Assembly (NCBI GenBank): GCA_029718625.1
Contig: CM056378.1
Span: forward strand, 62,333,027-62,397,026
DNA: 64,000 nucleotides
Direction of reading: 5' to 3'
From: Synaphobranchus kaupii
Lineage: Eukaryota > Chordata > Actinopteri > Anguilliformes > Synaphobranchidae
Positions within the stretch are counted from its first letter, which is position 1, and the number at the start of each line of letters is the position of its first letter. Under the pieces are notes generated by a model. The model was not told where the DNA came from, did no database searches, and saw nothing but the letters and a program-made list of their open reading frames with translations. The position numbers and the translations under genes were made by a program. This document shows, one piece after another, positions 43,270 to 55,706 of this stretch.

Positions 43270-43420
43270 GCCTAACGTAGGCTACATGATAAATTTGCAT
43301 TTCCAAACTGAATACTGCACTAAGATCTACTACTAAGATACTTGCCGAATACAAACTTTTTTATCTGCAGATTAATGTTATTTACCGGTTTTATAAGTCA
43401 GCTGTATGCTGCTGCTACAG
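43270..43420 (+). repeat. Direct repeat, copy 1 of 2
   Basis: CATTTCCAAACTGAATACTG, TGCCGAATACAAACTTTTTT and TATCTGCAGATTA recur in the same orientation at 47,150-47,300. The relation of the two copies is unclear. The wider interval 43,000-46,150 has no supported gene. Confidence 0.6.
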
Positions 43421-45139
43421 TAACTTATAGAAGAGATGAATGACATTATGGCTCGCAGTAAAAAAGATGAAACTGCTTTGCTAAATTTGTGATGACGTAA
43501 CTATGCTTAGATACGTTAGTTACCTAACCACGTATTGCATTTGCATTATCTTAAAAACAATGACAAAAGTTTATCGTGGCCAGCTATGCAGCATTAAAGT
43601 TACTATTTGTAGCCTACAAGGTGGAGTAGCCGTCTGTCGTCCAATAACGTTAGTCACTGAGAGAAAGCAAGTAGGTAGGCTACATTCTGCTTATTATACT
43701 GTATCAATTCACTTTATTTATTCCCCTTATTTTATTGAACGTTTTGGACTCTGATTTAGCCGGTTATGGAGCAATAGCTTGCCATAATTCCCATCCATAG
43801 ACATATTGTGTAGCTGGCCAGGCAGCGCATGAATTTAGAACGGTGATCAAACCTGTGACCCGGATTACCGTTCATATACAAGCATTTAAACCACGGCTGT
43901 CAACCAATCAGAATCCAGTATATATCCAAGCCATGGTATAATAACCTATATCCTATTTACAGCTGGTCCGTATAGACCGGTTTCTCAGCAATGTCACAGT
44001 TGAGGTGCGCACACAACACTGGGGCAGAATATTCAATATTGCAAAAGAAATCAACATCAACTTGTAATTGCAGAAGCTGAAATGGATGATGAAGGACACT
44101 TGTTTGACATCGAATATCTTAGATACATCAACACTGAGCTACCGAAGCAAGTTTGGTGTAAACTTGTAATATTTATTCAATTTAATAAGTGTCCAGGAAG
44201 TATATTATGCTGGCTCCCATCTCATCATATACAGTAAGTTTGGCACTCAACTGAATGAAGACAGCTTCGACCGTATAGCTGCAGTTTTGAAGCAAATGGT
44301 GTAGGTGGCTAACCATGACCGAAATCATAGCCTACTGTGAGACTAGTTTGACCCAATATGAAATAACGTTATAATTTAATACCAAGTTATGCTTGTGATA
44401 GGCTTGCTCTTAATGAATGTGGGATTCCTTGGCGAGAATTAGCAAGCTTGCTAATAATGTAGAAATGTGGACGCCTACCATTTTAGCGAGTTGGCCAAGA
44501 GATTAGAGCTCATTAAATCTGAGATTAGAGTTAAAGGTCATGCCGTCAAGACACAGGTCGATATTTATCACTGATTTATCGCTGCTGTTATTGCTAGTTA
44601 CCTGTAGATATCTTGGGTTTGGCAACAGGCACTGTGCATTTATAACTTTAGCGTGCTAACTACGTTAGTTTGCCAGCGTAGATCAGCTGAGGTGGGTCTT
44701 AGTCACTTTTTTTTTTTTTTTGGAATAGGCTACCCTGTGATTTGTGAACCGGGGGCATGTGGTCTGTCTGTGTCAAGACAAGCGTTAGCTAGCCACTGTA
44801 ACGTTACTGTCTTGGTTGCATCTCGCGGGAACATTAGTTCATTACCATTTGTTAACTGCTAGATTGCCAATGTCAATTTAGTAAAATCTAAAGAATTAAC
44901 CAGCTTAGAGTTAGCCAACGTATTTGAAATAAGGTGGATGACGTTAAGAAACGTAGCTAGATAGCAACCATTATCAGGCACACCCGCTTTCAACGATAAT
45001 GGAAATTCCTTGAGAGCTGATTTGCCAATGTGGAAAAAAAAGAAAACCAGTATTTGCTATGTCTATAGCACATTCACAATATTAGCACAATATTACAAGA
45101 TGAAGAAACCAAGTTGCATTAAATAATTTAGGGTAGGTT

Positions 45140-45346
45140 ATTGCTTTGGAATAGAGCTAGTTTATTTAGTGTGAGCTACGATAGGCAATATTGTTAGTTT
45201 GTAACTTGGCCACATTTTGATATCAATACTTTTAAAGGCAGGCCTAGTTTTTGCAAGTTGGAATTAAGGACATATAGACAGCGCTCCGTAGGCTATGTGT
45301 GAGTAACTTGGCTTTTTTTAAACGTTGGAGACGTTTTTGATCAGAT
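45140..45346 (-). repeat. Empty-site paralogue of the PLE integration site
   Basis: Reverse complement of 10,250-10,449 joined to 16,786-16,806, with a single CTAGTTTATTTAGT at 45,157-45,170 where the PLE sits in the other copy. It shares TAGGCCTGCC...CAATATTG-type sequence along its length. Confidence 0.85.
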
Positions 45347-46627
45347 TTTTGATACTTATTTTTGATAGCTAACTAATGATGAATAATGCATGAAGATAAT
45401 TACATAGAGAGAGACATGCATACGGAATACATGCATTCAAAATAAATGCATGCAGACATTCGCGTAAGCATAACGCCCTGCAGTGACGAGAATGAGAACA
45501 TTTCTCCTATTACCAATAGCCCACAATTACATTAAAATAATTTGTAGATGAGCTGTATTTAATGTCTGATGAAATAAAATTAATAGGTTAGTTTTCTGTA
45601 GTGCAATGGATGTATGAGGCATGTTGATTCACTTCGTAGTAGCCTAGCTTGTAGCTGCTTCCTGACTAGCAGCTGACTGACGTTTCTCTGGCAAAACGAA
45701 CGTTGGCTAACAAGCTGAATTGGACAACGCATATTTCCCAGGAATCTTATCCAGAAAGAAAACAATAGATACTACTAAGAAAGTAGCCTACCAGAGATTA
45801 TTCTTCTTATTATTATTATAATTAAAAGTGTTTGCAGTAAGCTACATTGTCTGCAGAGTAGCATAGACTAGAGAAATGTTCAGAGGCTATTCTATCTAAC
45901 CATGAAACATATATGTTTGGGTAATTGGAGGTTTATAAATCCGATCTCTGAAGGGATTGCAGTTTATAGTAGGCTATCATCATTTCTTAATGTATTATCG
46001 TAAATTCTTAATTTTCCTAGTAGTTAATTTTATGCTGACGTTGTGTTATGTGTCAAAAGGATAAACTGAACAGAGCTGAAGTGAAGAAATGAATGAAGAC
46101 ATAATAAAGAAATGTTGGCTGAGGCGAGCGTTGAAGGTTCGTTTTCCACAGTAAAGCTGATGGTACACGGGCAATATTTTCAGGCAGTATAGCCAGCAAT
46201 ATTGTACAATATTGCCGGCAATGGGTATGTGCCACTGTAGCAATGGGCAATGGGGCAATAACTGAAAAATAACAAAAAAGAATGTTTGCGGATCCTGTTT
46301 TTAACATCAGTTTCGAACCTTTACCGTCATCTCACCACAAAGATATAAATGTGCCTGGAACGACAAGAACCACAGCTTTCCACCAATGTAATTCAATCAA
46401 CCGTATCTCTAAATTTTACAGAAGCATTCATGGATGTATTCACCAGTAAAGCAGGTGGTCTGATTAGGTCTGCTGAATAAAGTTAGCTAGCTAGTTAGTT
46501 AGTTAAAAGTCACTCGGTTGGTCAGTACGGCGGTGACTGAGTAATAATACCAATTATTTACAATCAAAAGTCAAGAATACCATAACTTATGAAAAGTTGG
46601 TCTTTATTTCAACATTACACAAATTAA

Positions 46628-46768
46628 GCAATAAGGTAGGCTACGAGACGCAGTACTATATCGTCAATATAGTCACAGTTAAAGGGTGTTGTCGCGTCGG
46701 GCCGGCAACCCTTTAACTGTGACTATATTGACGATATTGTACGTCGTCGAGTTACCTTATTGCTTTTA
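46628..46768. repeat. Internal hairpin around TATCGTCAATATAGTCACAG
   Basis: Arms of about 60 bp (46,628-46,690 and 46,707-46,768) around a GC-rich loop (TCGCGTCGGGCCGG). A related motif, CTATATCGCGAATATAGACA, recurs at about 47,537. Confidence 0.8.
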
Positions 46769-47149
46769 TAAAATGGTTGCCAGCTATATTGTAAATAATA
46801 TATAAGGACAAGACACACTTTCAGTAAAACAATTTTTAATTAACGTTATTCATTTAATTTCAACAGCAGAGAAAATAGTCCCCAGTGTAGCTGTTGCCAT
46901 GCAACACAAAAACAAACAAAGCTAGGAATGGAATGCTAGCTAGCAAACAAACTAATAGCTAGCGTTATGTGCTAATAACATAATAATCACAATAATAATA
47001 TAATGTAATAGTTATAACATTATCTAAAACAGTTATCTATATATAGCCTATGTGAAGTAACGTTAACTTGCTTTCACACAACCACACAAGGCTATGTTTA
47101 CAGCTAGCTAGCTAATTACTAAGCCTAGCTAGCTAAATTCCAACTAAAT

Positions 47150-47300
47150 TCGTATTTCCAAACTGAATAAATACTGCACCTCTAACCACAAAAATGGTTT
47201 GCTATATTAAAGTTTCTGTAACGTGCCGAATACAAACTTTTTTATCTGCAGATTTAGCTTACGTTTTAACCGGTTTCATGAATCAGCTGTAAGCCTAAAC
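47150..47300 (+). repeat. Direct repeat, copy 2 of 2
   Basis: Matches 43,270-43,420 (GTATTTCCAAACTGAATAAA, GTGCCGAATACAAACTTTTT) with an insertion of about 35 bp relative to copy 1. Confidence 0.6.
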
Positions 47301-48536
47301 GGTTGCTATCATTACTAGCATAAAAAAGACGAATCTGGCTCTCCAGTGAGAATGTCACTCCACCGTTAATTTCCTTTCCAGTGGATTTGGTTTCCAGTAG
47401 CTTTCGATTTTATGTCCACTCACGGACATGATTTCTCTAGCCTCCAGCACAGCATCAGTTTTTGCTGCGGACGTGCGGAGTGATATTAATTTAAACGTCC
47501 AGGGTAAACGGGTGTATTATTGCATCATAGGGGTACTATATCGCGAATATAGACACAGCTTTGAACGCCTCTCAACCAATAATAATGCGTGGTCAGAATT
47601 ACCCGTTTTATAATACATTACATCAATATAACTTACCTGAGAAATACATAAATAAATAAAGTTATAAGAGATCAGCATCCCTTCGGTTTCCTCGCACCAT
47701 TTGGCAGCCATTGTTGAAATTTATTTTTGGAAGACTCAGGTGTCATGTGACCAAAACTCTCATCTGTTATTGGATGGTAGCAAAATATTGCTTGCCTCGA
47801 TCAAACCTTTTCAGATATTGATTTATAAAAAGGAAAATTGCCGGCAATATTGCCTGAAAATATTGCCCGTGTACCATCAGCTTTAGTCTAGACATGACCG
47901 CGGCACAAGAGCACAGCAGGCTCCACACAGACACATTTTTAAAATATGTAGCCAATGGCAGTTATTTATAGAATTTTTTTTTTTACATTAATGCAACAAC
48001 GCGATGTTAACCAGATGATATTCTGCATTGAAACTTTTTTCTTTGCTTGACAAATGGCCATGGGATACCTGTTCCCATAATGTTAGTTAGCCTATTGCAT
48101 TACTGCCCTGTCCAGTGACTGAATTGATTAACTAACAGGCTAAGTGAACAGTTAATATTATAAATGTGTCTTTGCCTTTTCAATATAAAAGCATTATTGT
48201 ATGAGAAAACCAGAACATGTGCACACTGTTTGAGTCCAAAATGAAATTACACTTTAGTACCAACCAGTCTCTCGCATACTAAGGCTTGACGCTAACCAGA
48301 AGACCAAAGGGATACCGTCACGTGATATAGGCTATAGGCCATTTGACAGTGTCCGTCTGACTTTCACCATTTCGCTGGAGTACAAGTGAAATACAAGTGA
48401 AACATTGAACAGTTAATATTGGAAACGTCTTTTGCCTTTGCAATAAAAATACATTTGTTAATGTGAAAATAACAACAGTGTAATAAATGAAAAGTATTTA
48501 ACAGTTGCACATTGTTTTTGTCGAAAATAAATGTGT

Positions 48537-48605
48537 GTCCTGTTGGGCTCGAACCCTCAATCCTCAGTGTGAGAGGCAGCAACTGTAACCAGTAGGCCAC
48601 AGTAG
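48537..48605 (-). mobile_element. tRNA-like SINE head, degenerate
   Basis: On the minus strand TGGCCTACTGGTTACAGTTG can be read as an A box and GGGTTCGAGCCC as a B box 50 bp on. It lacks a credible acceptor stem. The surrounding 47,890-49,470 shows no gene. Confidence 0.4.
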
Positions 48606-49525
48606 CTTCATGAAATACACAAAGCCATATAGCGGTTTTGTCTGTGATTTTGTGATGTGTGCAGATTAGTTTGAAGTGTTTTTATTGGGCGATAATCTTG
48701 GGAGAGCAGGTATGCGATGTTATCAGATGGGGAGAATTATTATTTGAGGGTACGGAGGCAGGCAGGTAGTGAGGGTCTCTGGGTAGGCAGGAAAAATGGG
48801 AAGAACAAGAAGAACAACCCAAGTTTGGGGCTTTATTGTGTGAATGTGTGAAGTTCTATCTGAATGCTGTGTGGTTACATGAGGTCAGAACATACAGAAG
48901 TTCATGTTTTTAAGGGCTGAGAGTCTGTGGTCATTGTGGTTACTTCTGTGAAAGCGCCAAATTCTAAAAGCGCCAAACTCTCGGTGCTGTATAGGTATGG
49001 GGCATGCCCCGCCAAGCCGTAACTTGGCGGATGGCATACCTGCCATCCCAATCAATTTCAAAGAAACTAGACACATTTTTAATTTTTAATTTTTAAATTA
49101 ATGTGGTGTATCCTTTCTGTCCAAGTTATTGAGTTGGACTAGCGTAACAAATTAAGTTATCAACTTGCCGCTGATCAAACATTGACAGTTTATGACAGTT
49201 AGCTTGTACTCATTTATAAGGTAAATAGGCTATTGCTAAATATGCTCTTAATGTTACAACAAAAAAATTTGTAATAAGTCTAATGCTAGCTATATAGCTG
49301 TGCCAAGATTGAAGTGAAATAAAAGAACCAGAAACAAAATTAGATGCACTTGTTCCGTTAAATCATTGATGATCAAGTCCACCGCATTGTGATAGCCTGC
49401 CAAGGCGATACACTTTTTGCCCCAGGGTTGCGCGCGCATCCTCTTTTCTTTACAAACAAGAAATGGGTCTATAATGTACAGTTGAAGTCAAAAGTTTACA
49501 TACACCTTAGCCAAATCCATTTAAA

Positions 49526-50559
49526 GGAGTAACATGGTGGTTGGTCACACTTTCTAGGTTTTTATATGCTATTTGCACAAGAGGGCATTGAAGAAAACAC
49601 GCTGAAAGTATTAAATATATGTCCGTTCTTTAGTTTTGGAGAAAAAAGCATTTTAAATTTTTTGTCCTATTTTCAAACGGTTGAGAATATTCTCCTCATA
49701 GTGCGTCACATGAGGATAACCACGCCTCGTAAACAAATCTGACTGGAGACACCAGCGATTTGTAGCTACCTCTGAGTTGATTCAACCCTGTTGTGTTCGT
49801 TTATCCTGTGTGAGCATATTGGAGCATGTACAGTGTGTCATTCAAAGTAGTATGTGGTAATTCTTTAATACCTGATTGCCAAATAATAACAACGCTAATC
49901 TAATGATGTTTACTATCGATTTACACGTTGAAGACCCTCTTATGAAAACAATGGCGTGTTCGCAAATTTGAGGTGCATTTTTAATTCTGTCAGTCAGATT
50001 GCTGTGATACTAGCTAATTCTAAATCATATTTGGGGATCCATGGATAACTTGTGACCCTGGCCTACAGGCAAGACAATGGAAATATTTGACTAACGACAT
50101 TAGCTTCACTTGAATTAGAGTGCCTTTTAAGGACTATTAGCTAGACTATTTATTGTTATATTCATTTAGCTAGCTAGCTAGTTTACTTTCTTAAAGTGAT
50201 GTTATCGATTACGTTAGCTACTATTTTGCTTTCGTAAGGACATTATAGTTGTGCTTTTATCTTAAGTTGGCTAGCTAGCTAGCAAAAATTATTATTGGAT
50301 AAGTCAGCGCCCTTACTTTAGATTAGATATCGATACTTGACATACTGTTAGCTAGCTTGTGAAAATGCAGTCTCCCAAGACGAGCGCGTATCATGGAGGT
50401 AGCCAGTTTGGACTTTTATAGTGGTAAATTTAGGCTTAGAAAAATATGTTTTAAAATACATTTAAATGACTGAATAATAAAAAAAATGATGCACATTTGT
50501 TTTGTTGTTGCCTAAAGACAACTGGCAAGTGTGTCACATTCAACCACCATGGAAATCCC
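49526..50559. mobile_element. 1.0-kb TIR element inserted in the left terminus
   Basis: Flanked by TTTAAA on both sides (49,520-49,525; 50,560-50,565). Ends share CATGGTGGTTG in inverted orientation. The Tc1 terminus resumes exactly with CTCAGTTTTTCACAATTTCT. No transposase; GCTAGCTAGC runs inside. Confidence 0.8.
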
Positions 50560-50736
50560 TTTAAACTCAGTTTTTCACAATTTCTGACATTTAATCCTAG
50601 TAAACATTCCCTGTCTTAGGTCAGGACTTTATTTTAAGAATGTGAAATGTCAGAATAATAGTAGAGAGAATGATTTATTTCAGCTTTTATTTCTGTCATC
50701 ACATTCCCAGTGGGTCAGACGTTTACATACACTCTG

Positions 50737-51731
<995 letters not shown>

Positions 51732-52172
51732 GATGTCAAGCAAAGAGGCACTGAGTTTGAAGGTAGGCCCTAAAATACATCCACAGGTAACTTCCAATTG
51801 ACTCAAATAATGTCACTTAGCCTATCAGAAGTTTCTAAAGCCATGACATCATTTTCTGGAATTGTTTAAAGGCACAGTCAACTTAGTATATAAGTCAAAA
51901 TATGATACTGGGACACAAACGTGACATAGACACCAAAAACATTTATTGTTGCAAAAACCAATGCAAACATATTTATTTACAAAGTAAAAAGGGGGTGATC
52001 CCAAACGCGCTACAAGCCGGCTATATAGACAAGGAACTATAGGTGCTCAACAGAAGGACCAGTGAATAGAGAGAATACCAAACCCGGACTACTTCGCTAG
52101 GACTAACCCGAGATAAGGAGGACTGGAGCACACAGAGCTCAGAGCAAAACAAAATATTTTAATACGACTGAC

Positions 52173-52200
52173 GTTTCGACGTCAACGACGTCTTCTTCAG
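52173..52200 (-). ncRNA. Hammerhead-like core in the inverted tail
   Basis: Same CTGAAGA - GACGTC hairpin - GAAAC arrangement on the minus strand. Confidence 0.28.
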
Positions 52201-52448
52201 AGTCAAAATGGAAATACAGACAAATGCACCGGGAGGTATATAAATACCCTCCCATCAATTACACAAAATAAGGTGCGCATGTGTAGGACTAATAAATCTC
52301 GTCATAGATACCACATATACAATGTTATCGTCTTTAACAGGATAAAGAGAAGAACGACAAATGTCATAGGTAAATGAACTAAATAATTGTCTATTGTGAA
52401 CATGGCATAAAACAATATAAAATGAAAATCAAAAAGCCTGTACACAAG

Positions 52449-52680
52449 TTACAAAAAACATGAAAGATTCAGCGACTCATTTAACCCATTGGGTTCCACA
52501 CTATTGAGTGTATGTATCCAGTACGCCTCCCTGCGGAGCAGTTGCTTAATAATATCTCCGCCTCTGGATGATGAAGTGACTCTCTCAATACCCCAAAATT
52601 TTAGAGAAGAGACAGAACCATGATTGGCTTCAGCGTAATGTCGCGCAATAGCATAGTCCATATTTTTAGACCGGATCGCG
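52449..52680 (-). pseudogene. Inverted fragment of the PLE GIY-YIG C-terminus
   Basis: A 70-residue open end (MDYAIARHYAEANHGSVSSL ...) identical in kind to the C-terminus of the main copy, but lacking the GIY-YIG catalytic segment. It joins the main copy at 52,680, forming the inverted 5' partner. Confidence 0.85.
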
Positions 52681-52684
52681 ATAC

Positions 52685-54559
52685 TTGGTCATTCGCAGCG
52701 CCGACAAAGGCGGAGCAGTAGTTGTTCAAGCGTTTGAACAATACGATAAGAGTATAAAAAAACAACTTTTGAATGAACAATTCTACTCACCTCTTTGCGC
52801 TAATCCAACAGAGCGCATAAAATGTGAAATTGACTCTGCCATAGAAAATGCCTTGTCTACGGGTTGGATCACTAAAAATGAAAGGGATTTTTTAACTACT
52901 AAATACCCCATATGCCCGATTTTGTATGGTCTCCCAAAAATTCACAAGTCTGTATCTGATCCTCCACTGCGCCCTATAGTGTCAGGCAATGGTAACCTTA
53001 CAGAACCTCTCTCACAATATGTTGACTTTTTTATTAAAAAATTGGTTCCTACCCTGCCTTCGTATATAGGTGATACGTCTGATCTTCTTAGGGTTATTGA
53101 AGGTGTTCATGTGAATTCAGCTACTATTTTAGCGTCGTTAGATGCACAGAGTTTGTACACCAACATTCCCCATAAAGGAGGTCTGGAAGCTCTGTCATAC
53201 TACCTCTCCACACGCCCGGAAGACCTATTACCCCCTTCAAGTTTCCTTATCACCCTTACGGAGATGGCACTCACCATGAACTATTTCCAATACAATGGCT
53301 GTTATTATTTACAGACTCAGGGTACAGCAATGGGAGCAGCTTTTGCACCGAATTATGCTAATCTGTTCATGGGTCACTGGGAAGAGAAATTTATCCATAA
53401 TTCCATTAATCCCTTTCTCTCCAAAATCTCCCTGTGGCGTAGATACATTGACGACATACTGCTCGTGTGGGATGGTACTGTACTCGAATTTGAAGATTTC
53501 TTGAGGTATGTGAATTCTAGAGATCGTCATTTGTCTTTTACAGAGGAACATGATGTGAGATCCATTAATTTTCTAGACCTGACTATTTTTAAAGGTGATG
53601 ACGGTAAACTTGAATCTACCATCTTCCGTAAACCCTTAAGCAGAAATACTCTGTTAAGAGCGGATAGCAATCACCCCCGTCCACTGATACGTAATATACC
53701 GATTGGACAGTTCTTGCGCTTGAGACGCAACTGTAGCACGGATGCAGAATTTGAAAGCAACATCTGTCAGATGCGTAGCAGATTTCTTCAAAGAGGCTAC
53801 AGTATTGTTGACGTTACTGCCGCTATTGACCGAGCCCGCCATACTGATAGGAAGTCCCTCCTCTGTAAAAAGCCTAAGCGTGCTACCCTTCCTCGTATTT
53901 GCTTTTCCACTGAGTTCAGTCCGGTCGCTGGAAGAGTTAAAAACATTGTCCGTAAACACTGGCCCATTCTCCAGAGTGACCCTCTTTTAAATAAATTTAC
54001 TTCCGAACCTCCGCGAGTGTGCTTTAGAAGGCCACAAAACTTAAAAGATAAGGTGGTTCACAGCATGGTGAGTAGTCCGCAGACAAAACCCTCCTGGCTA
54101 CCTACGCCCCCTAGAGGGTTCTATCGTTGTGGACACTGTGTCCATTGCTCTAACTCTAATGACATTAAAGTCTTCTGTCATCCACGTTCGGGCAAGGAAT
54201 TTAAAATAACCACTTTTATTAACTGCAACACTACCCATGTTATCTACATGCTGAAATGTATATGCTCCAAAATCTACATCGGACAGACTAAGAGAGCCCT
54301 CAAACTTAGAATTGCTGAACATAAGACCGCGATCCGGTCTAAAAATATGGACTATGCTATTGCGCGACATTACGCTGAAGCCAATCATGGTTCTGTCTCT
54401 TCTCTAAAATTTTGGGGTATTGAGAGAGTCACTTCATCATCCAGAGGCGGAGATATTATTAAGCAACTGCTCCGCAGGGAGGCGTACTGGATACATACAC
54501 TCAATAGTGTGGAACCCAATGGGTTAAATGAGTCGCTGAATCTTTCATGTTTTTTGTAA
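52685..54559 (+). CDS. PLE reverse transcriptase-GIY-YIG frame, open but 5'-truncated
   Basis: 624 codons without a break, the best-preserved PLE frame in the window. Here LYGLPKIHKSVSDPPLRPIV reads through where the two other copies share a one-base expansion. RT motifs by residue: D153 in SLDAQSLYTNIP (Ala where the others have Val), QGTAMGAAF at 212-220, and YIDD at 254-257. A CGHCVHC zinc-type segment precedes the GIY-YIG domain (VIYMLKC, KIYIGQTKRALKLRIAEH). The N-terminal ~250-300 residues and the natural start are missing, so a full-length protein cannot be made from this copy. Confidence 0.9.
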   Translation: MVIRSADKGGAVVVQAFEQYDKSIKKQLLNEQFYSPLCANPTERIKCEIDSAIENALSTGWITKNERDFLTTKYPICPILYGLPKIHKSVSDPPLRPIVSGNGNLTEPLSQYVDFFIKKLVPTLPSYIGDTSDLLRVIEGVHVNSATILASLDAQSLYTNIPHKGGLEALSYYLSTRPEDLLPPSSFLITLTEMALTMNYFQYNGCYYLQTQGTAMGAAFAPNYANLFMGHWEEKFIHNSINPFLSKISLWRRYIDDILLVWDGTVLEFEDFLRYVNSRDRHLSFTEEHDVRSINFLDLTIFKGDDGKLESTIFRKPLSRNTLLRADSNHPRPLIRNIPIGQFLRLRRNCSTDAEFESNICQMRSRFLQRGYSIVDVTAAIDRARHTDRKSLLCKKPKRATLPRICFSTEFSPVAGRVKNIVRKHWPILQSDPLLNKFTSEPPRVCFRRPQNLKDKVVHSMVSSPQTKPSWLPTPPRGFYRCGHCVHCSNSNDIKVFCHPRSGKEFKITTFINCNTTHVIYMLKCICSKIYIGQTKRALKLRIAEHKTAIRSKNMDYAIARHYAEANHGSVSSLKFWGIERVTSSSRGGDIIKQLLRREAYWIHTLNSVEPNGLNESLNLSCFL

Positions 54560-54807
54560 CTTGTGTACAGGCTTTTTGATTTTCATTTTATATTGTTTTA
54601 TGCCATGTTCACAATAGACAATTATTTAGTTCATTTACCTATGACATTTGTCGTTCTTCTCTTTATCCTGTTAAAGAAGATAACATTGTATATGTGGTAT
54701 CTATGACGAGATTTATTAGTCCTACACATGCGCACCTTATTTTGTGTAATTGATGGGAGGGTATTTATATACCTCCCGGTGCATTTGTCTGTATTTCCAT
54801 TTTGACT

Positions 54808-54835
54808 CTGAAGAAGACGTCGTTGACGTCGAAAC
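54808..54835 (+). ncRNA. Hammerhead-like core, third PLE copy
   Basis: CTGAAGA, A-GACGTC-GTT-GACGTC hairpin, GAAAC. A short TTGACT before and AGTC after could close a stem. About 105 bp from the 3' end of the element. Confidence 0.32.
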
Positions 54836-55706
54836 GTCAGTCGTATTAAAATATTTTGTTTTGCTCTGAGCTCTGTGTGCTCCAGTCCTCCTTATCTCGG
54901 GTTAGTCCTAGCGAAGTAGTCCGGGTTTGGTATTCTCTATATTTATTTACAAGTTTGACAACTCTCTGACTCTATCAAAAAGAAAGAAGATAGTTAAAAA
55001 ACCGGAAATAGTCTTTTCAGGTCATATAAAATTTACCACAGTAGTGTTAACATGGTGTCTCAATGACACATGAGTGCAAAAGTATAACTTATTTTTTCTA
55101 ATTCATTAAAGTGTAGATACATACCCCATCCGAGGTGGTCCACAATGAAACTGGACTTTGAAGCTCTAATCTATTTATGGCTGTGTAATACCCGGTTGAT
55201 TAGTGGACACCATTACGTACGTAATCAATGCAAGAAAAGATACATTTTCTAAATTAAAAAATAAAAATAAAATCCTACCTTTCAATATGTGGACACGATT
55301 ATAACACGATGGCTGTGTAAATGCTTTGATTTGGACGATTTTGATAAACTGGTGTGAGGTAAAACGTGAACGGCTTAGGTACGTAATCGCGTGAGGAAGC
55401 TTGGACACGCAAGTTTATCAGGCTCCTGTAGCGTCGGCAGCAATTGAAACAAAGCAATTCTTAGTAGTTTCGTACCAGACAGTAATGCTCTTCTTTTTTT
55501 TTAGGTTGACCAATCCACCAGCCATGAAACACGTGGGTAAACGATTCATGCTTATGTACGTAACGATTGGGACACGGAAAGAAAGTCAGCACTATACAGT
55601 ATATTCCCCTTGTTTTAAAACATCGTGGAGTGTATGAATTTGGGCACATATATTTTTTTTACTTGGCTTATGCATGACAGAAACAAACAAAGATCGATCC
55701 GATATA

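Larger units (their letters stand above)
46152..47885. mobile_element. 1.7-kb TIR element without transposase
   Basis: Terminal inverted repeats TAAAGCTGATGGTACACGGG followed by CAATATTTTCAGGCA are mirrored at 47,850-47,885. Direct-repeat copy 2 and a strong internal hairpin lie inside. No coding frame of interest. Superfamily not assigned. Confidence 0.75.
51983..54938 (+). mobile_element. Third Penelope-like element copy
   Basis: Flanked by a 14-bp duplication ATATTTATTTACAA (51,969-51,982 and 54,939-54,952). About 600 bp at the left (to 52,680) are an inverted copy of the element's own 3' end, then the main copy starts abruptly at LVIRSADKGG. The left end carries the ~94-bp extension (GGGGGTGATCCCAAACGCGC ...) and the right end stops at GGTATTCTCT, the same asymmetry as the composite at 10-17 kb. 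Confidence 0.93.

Noticed and set aside
48537..48605. tRNA gene
   Set aside because: A and B boxes can be read, but no acceptor stem or anticodon arm forms cleanly; a SINE head is more likely.
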